Source: Candidatus Poribacteria bacterium (GTDB lineage Bacteria; Poribacteria; WGA-4E; WGA-3G). Taken from it: a stretch of 64,000 bases of DNA. The DNA lies in contig JAPPNJ010000104.1 in the NCBI GenBank assembly GCA_028818705.1, forward strand, positions 62,654 to 126,653. The letters are read 5' to 3'. A program made the translations under genes and the position numbers. The notes below the pieces were generated by a model. It saw only the letters and a program-made list of their open reading frames with translations. It was not told the DNA's origin and made no database searches. Positions 60,981-64,000 of the stretch are shown here, one piece after another. The first letter of the stretch is position 1. Every line of letters starts with the position of its first letter.

Positions 60981-61786
60981 TACGAAAAGAGAGAGAATTT
61001 GCCTCGGTTCAGCACGACCAACAGAAACCGCAATGCGATGTAACCGACAATAAACGCGGCGAGCATTCCGCCGCCCACGATATGGAGCGGTATCGTCGTG
61101 TCTCCGACATCGCCGACTTTCAGTACAACCGCACCGAGTATAGCAGGAATTGAGAGTAGAAAAGAGTATTCCGCCGCTGTTTTTGCCGGAATTCCTAAAA
61201 ACAGTGCTAACGAGATGGTTGTTCCTGAGCGGGAGATACCGGGGGTAATGGCGCAACCTTGGGCGATGCCGATGAGCGGTGCATGCCACGTTTTCAGTTG
61301 TCCCGTTGGGCTATTCAGTTGGGTTTCTCTGTGTTCAACCCAACTTACACGGTTGCGGAGTCGGGGGAGTTGGAGAATCGCACCGGTGAGGATTAGCATA
61401 ACGCTCACAAGACGCGCTTCCTCGAAAAAGGATTCGAGTTGGGTCTTGAACAGCACCGCAATGATGCCTGTCGGAATAGAGCCGAGGAGTATCAGATAGA
61501 TAAACTTGAGTTCAGAGGAGGTGTTAAATGTCGTGCTTGGATGCCGCCACAATTGGGAATCTCCAAGGGAAGAGAGTCCTCCGATCGCCAATCGGGCTAT
61601 TGCATCACGATATGCGACCAACACAGCCGCTAATGTTCCAACGTGAAGCATAACATCAAAAAAGACGAGAGGTTCTTTCAAGCCAAGGAATTGCTGGGCT
61701 AAGACGAGATGTCCGGAGCTGCTAACGGGTAGGAATTCGGTTAAGCCTTGTAATATGCCAAGGAGGATTGCTTCAAGAAAAGTCAT
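60929..61786 (-). CDS. uppP: Undecaprenyl-diphosphatase UppP
   Basis: 285 residues, the BacA/UppP family: LEAILLGILQGLTEFLPVSS with SGHLVLAQ (first active-site loop with Glu) and GCAITPGISRSGTTISLALF (second, with Ser and Arg) in an eight-helix protein. It recycles undecaprenyl phosphate at the inner membrane for peptidoglycan and surface glycans, fitting its neighbours. Its promoter is at 61793-61821 and only six bases separate the -10 box from the ATG, so the mRNA is likely leaderless; no SD is seen. Confidence 0.95.
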   Translation of the reverse strand: MTFLEAILLGILQGLTEFLPVSSSGHLVLAQQFLGLKEPLVFFDVMLHVGTLAAVLVAYRDAIARLAIGGLSSLGDSQLWRHPSTTFNTSSELKFIYLILLGSIPTGIIAVLFKTQLESFFEEARLVSVMLILTGAILQLPRLRNRVSWVEHRETQLNSPTGQLKTWHAPLIGIAQGCAITPGISRSGTTISLALFLGIPAKTAAEYSFLLSIPAILGAVVLKVGDVGDTTIPLHIVGGGMLAAFIVGYIALRFLLVVLNRGKFSLFSYYCIALGVISLLIALIQ

Positions 61787-61792
61787 GGGGTC

Positions 61793-61821
61793 ATTGTAGC
61801 AGTTATTGTCCTAACTCGCAA
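61793..61821 (-). promoter_or_regulatory. Promoter of uppP (near leaderless)
   Basis: The minus strand reads TTGCGA (61816-61821), 17 bases, TACAAT (61793-61798), then GACCCC and the ATG at 61786. Confidence 0.65.
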
Positions 61822-61937
61822 GCACATTTTCCCTCTTCCTGTAGGTGGGATTTGTAATCCCGACTTCTGACCGCTGATTGCCAATGCTCGTTGTAGTAGG
61901 GCAATTGATTTTTTGTCTGCTTATATGAGGAAAGAAC

Positions 61938-62336
61938 ATGGAATTAAAAATTTGTGCACTCGGAATCTTGTTCAAAAATGGAAAAATCTTACTCGGCAAA
62001 AGGTCTAAGCACCGGCGTTCTTATCCCAACGTTTGGGACATAATCGGTGGACACTGTGAAACGGGGGAAACGCCCGAACAGACGCTCATCAGGGAATTAG
62101 AAGAAGAAATCGGTGTTACGCCTACTATGTTTGAAAAGATTAAAGTGCTGCTTGATCCCAATAATGGCGAAACCTACCACATATTTGTGGTAAGGGATTG
62201 GATGGGCGAACCAACGCGTCTACAGCCAGAGGAGCATTCACGAATCGGATGGTTTGGCATTGATGAAGCGTCGAAATTGGAACTTGCCTTGCCGGAAGCG
62301 TACGTTGCGTTGTTCACAAGCCTTGAAGAGAAATAA
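61938..62336 (+). CDS. NUDIX hydrolase
   Basis: 132 residues with a perfect NUDIX box G38-x5-E44-x7-R52-E53-L-E-E56-E57-x-G59 (GHCETGETPEQTLIRELEEE and IGV). It hydrolyses a nucleoside diphosphate linked to some moiety; the short length and plain context do not name a substrate. GAGGAAAG precedes the ATG. It is monocistronic. Confidence 0.93.
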   Translation: MELKICALGILFKNGKILLGKRSKHRRSYPNVWDIIGGHCETGETPEQTLIRELEEEIGVTPTMFEKIKVLLDPNNGETYHIFVVRDWMGEPTRLQPEEHSRIGWFGIDEASKLELALPEAYVALFTSLEEK

Positions 62337-62625
62337 GTTATATCCTGGATCAATATTGAGAGCTTTAATAATGCAAGTTGCTACCTATTTATATGAGGAT
62401 GGTGCATAAATATTTCTCGTAGGGGTTGGGTCTCCCAACCCGTAACATGAATGCATAGAAGATCTGAGAGAGGGCGAGGGTACCTCGCCCCTACATCCTA
62501 ACGTTTGGAATAATGAACCACCCTCATTTATTTACATAGCACTCCGCTGGAGTGCGAACATTTCTGAAAAATGCCGTTGAAATGCGTAAAACCTGCTAAG
62601 TAGCAACTTGGGTTTTAATAATGCG
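62337..62625. repeat. Palindrome-rich intergenic gap
   Basis: GGGTTGGG (62423-62430) pairs with CCCAACCC (62434-62441), and GGGCGAGG with CCTCGCCC (62472-62490). The words AAGTTGCTACCTATTTA and GTAGCAACTTGGGTTTTAATAATG bracket the gap near 62370 and 62600 in opposite orientation, so the whole may be one larger inverted-repeat element. No gene is supported here. Confidence 0.5.
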
Positions 62626-62654
62626 TTGACGCTGTTCCTTTTTTGTGTTAAAAT
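62626..62654 (+). promoter_or_regulatory. Promoter of the LamG-like gene
   Basis: TTGACG (62626-62631), 17 bases, TAAAAT (62649-62654), about 30 nt before the ATG at 62685, with GGAGGGG between. Confidence 0.7.
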
Positions 62655-62684
62655 TCTGTTAAAATGTTTTGGAGGGGTGTGAAA

Positions 62685-63461
62685 ATGCGTAAAAATCTTA
62701 TCCTTGTAGTGCTTTCTGCAATTTGTGTATTTGCTGTGAGTCTTTCTTATGCCTTTGAGGAAGAGGACATCCTCGTCTATTACTCATTTGACAAGCTCAG
62801 TGGCAATACAGTTAAAGATGATACTGGAAACGGCAACGATGCAGAACTGGTTGGAAAAGGTTCCCTTGTTGACGGTGCGTTTAATAAAGGAATACATCTG
62901 AACGGTGGGGTTGTCCAGATGGATCAGAATGATTTTATCGTTCCGATCGGTGAAAAGACCGAGATCACGATGGAAGCGTGGTTTTTTCTAAATCAACATG
63001 CCTCGTATGATGGGATTATCTCTATAGAAGCCGCCGCTGGTGGATGTTGTGAATTCCGTACCATGGTGAACCCGAATTTCAACCCATTTTGGGATGCCGG
63101 ACATCATGCTGATAAAAGCCTTGGCAATTACAAATTTGAATTGAAAGAGTGGTACCACTACGTGTTAGTTGCCGATGGCAAAGATGGAAAGATCTACGTC
63201 AACGGGGATTTTATCGGTGAGCAGCCGGAAAACTTCAAGTGGCCCAAGTTCAAAGAGGCAGCAATCTACATTGGGGCGGGTGAAAATCCAAACCTCCACA
63301 AAGTGGAAGACGCTATTATTGATGAGGTTGTCATATACGCCGCAGCATTAACTGAAGAAGAGATTAAGGCATCAATGGAACTGAGCCTGCCGGTCGTACT
63401 TGCTGTTGAAGCGGAAGAGAAGTTGGCAGTGACGTGGGGTGAACTAAAAGGCAGTTTCTAA
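62685..63461 (+). CDS. Secreted LamG/concanavalin-like protein
   Basis: 258 residues from the ATG at 62685, chosen for GGAGGGG ten bases upstream. Signal peptide 1-21 (RKNLILVVLSAICVFAVSLS). A single LamG-3 jelly-roll follows: YYSFDKLSGNTVKDDTGNGN, ITMEAWFFLNQHASYDGII, WYHYVLVADGKDGKIYVNGD, AAIYIGAGENP and DAIIDEVVIYAAALTEEEIK. The short Cys pair CCEF in the middle may bind metal or form a disulfide. It is probably a carbohydrate-binding or surface protein. The C-terminal tail looks truncated relative to longer homologues. Confidence 0.88.
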   Translation: MRKNLILVVLSAICVFAVSLSYAFEEEDILVYYSFDKLSGNTVKDDTGNGNDAELVGKGSLVDGAFNKGIHLNGGVVQMDQNDFIVPIGEKTEITMEAWFFLNQHASYDGIISIEAAAGGCCEFRTMVNPNFNPFWDAGHHADKSLGNYKFELKEWYHYVLVADGKDGKIYVNGDFIGEQPENFKWPKFKEAAIYIGAGENPNLHKVEDAIIDEVVIYAAALTEEEIKASMELSLPVVLAVEAEEKLAVTWGELKGSF

Positions 63462-63468
63462 AACAATC

Positions 63469-63500
63469 TGTAGGTGCGGTCCTTGTTCACCGCACCTACA
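63469..63500. terminator. Long perfect hairpin after the LamG-like gene
   Basis: A 12-bp stem, TGTAGGTGCGGT (63469-63480) and ACCGCACCTACA (63489-63500), with an 8-base loop directly after the stop. There is no T-run, so it may terminate poorly; it also belongs to the GGTGCGGT hairpin family seen at 32763. Confidence 0.5.
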
Positions 63501-63517
63501 CTGATTCAGGAGATACA

Positions 63518-63922
63518 ATGAAATTAGGATTTTTATCAAAAATTTTTGAAGGTGCTTTGAGTATCGAAAAAACATACAATCAATGCGATAAGGCGATTAG
63601 CGATCTAAAAGCCTACAACGAGAAACAACAACAGGAAGATTTCCGTTTCTCAGTCGAGGAGAAAGCCGTATTAGATGAGGTTGTCAACACTGCTATTACG
63701 AATGCAACGCGCATTGTTGATAAAGAAGGCGAACGGAATTGGCCCGGCGTGTTTCGGGAGATGCACAAAAATTTAGCGGGTATCTATCTGGAACTGGACG
63801 AACTCGACAAAGTCCGAGCAGCGTGTGATCGTTTACAAAGTTACGGTGAGGTCGGTAGACAGGATGCCGATGAAGTGCTGGAGAGCCTGAAGGAAAAAGA
63901 GGAGAACGGAGATAGTTCTTAA
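63518..63922 (+). CDS. Hypothetical helical protein
   Basis: 134 residues, mostly alpha-helical and charged, no signal peptide and no membrane helix: KLGFLSKIFEGALSIEKTYN near the start, KEGERNWPGVFREMHKNLAG and IYLELDELDKVRAACDRLQS in the C-terminal half. The latter part resembles a single TPR-like hairpin. I do not recognise a family. GGAG stands seven bases before the ATG. The next gene starts 38 bp later on the same strand, so the two may be cotranscribed. Confidence 0.6.
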   Translation: MKLGFLSKIFEGALSIEKTYNQCDKAISDLKAYNEKQQQEDFRFSVEEKAVLDEVVNTAITNATRIVDKEGERNWPGVFREMHKNLAGIYLELDELDKVRAACDRLQSYGEVGRQDADEVLESLKEKEENGDSS

Positions 63923-63960
63923 CGTCAAGGTCTGTCTAAAATGACGACGCGGAGGCAATA

Positions 63961-64000
63961 ATGCAATTTCTGAATCCTGCCGCGTTTTATCTGTTAGGTA
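63961..64000 (+). CDS. BatA-type aerotolerance gene, 5' end only
   Basis: The window ends 40 bases into this frame. MQFLNPAAFYLLG is the classic start of BatA/BatB-like N-terminal membrane domains (usually MxFLNPxxLWLL). GCGGAGG lies six bases before the ATG. Everything else lies outside the window. Confidence 0.55.
   Translation, partial: MQFLNPAAFYLLG

Overview
The window is a bacterial chromosome segment of moderate GC with a Gram-negative envelope: two predicted outer-membrane beta-barrels, a lipid A-type acyltransferase and UppP. The mix of PhyH dioxygenases, a 3-keto-disaccharide hydrolase (DUF1080), a formylglycine-enzyme-like protein, a DUF6785 membrane protein, many intergenic palindromes and a laterally acquired defence operon resembles the uncultured Poribacteria and neighbouring groups. 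That placement is inference from gene content; no rRNA or other marker is present to confirm it.

Layout. 1-0.4 kb: a two-repeat CRISPR-like remnant, then a small winged-helix protein. 1-18.8 kb, almost all minus strand: an ion and osmotic-stress region with two copies of an SLC12 cation-chloride cotransporter/MscS channel block. Copy B (10.8-16.1 kb) keeps three MscS genes, but its SLC12 gene has an in-frame amber. Copy A (1.0-4.5 kb) has an intact SLC12 gene and one MscS gene, with the tail of a deleted second MscS gene still readable between them. Here too lie YtxH and DUF948 envelope proteins, a barrel gene behind a textbook sigma-54 promoter beside a sigma-54-type activator gene, and a PhoB-like regulator-corA-barrel operon. 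19.5-34.7 kb: M28 peptidase, an orphan ABC ATPase, a DUF6785 gene with an in-frame TGA, a carboxyl-terminal processing protease, an acyltransferase, two paired membrane proteins behind a structured leader, an AAC(3)-like acetyltransferase, an ankyrin protein and tandem PhyH genes.

35.9-45.7 kb is the most unusual part: an AT-rich minus-strand operon that looks like the SspB-SspC-SspD core of single-strand DNA phosphorothioation (DUF4007 protein, large P-loop ATPase, PP-loop sulfur-transfer enzyme), followed by two translationally coupled GHKL (Hsp90/MutL/MORC-type) ATPases in place of the known SspE partner. No cysteine desulfurase (SspA) lies nearby. An IS630-family element and a cluster of small MITEs border it. 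I consider this the best candidate for an undescribed system.

48-64 kb: a formylglycine-enzyme-like gene, mutY, aldo/keto reductase, DUF1080, an AAA-ATPase/PD-(D/E)XK protein, hisC, ispG, a run of envelope-glycan genes (two glycosyltransferases, polysaccharide deacetylase, methyltransferase, uppP), NUDIX, a LamG-like secreted protein, and the first codons of a BatA-type gene cut by the window edge. Promoters of TTGnnn-N16..18-TAnnnT type are easily read. Three of them (sspB, ispG, uppP) place the start codon 6-8 bases after the -10 box, which suggests leaderless mRNAs. A MITE family with 10-bp target duplications is present in five copies.
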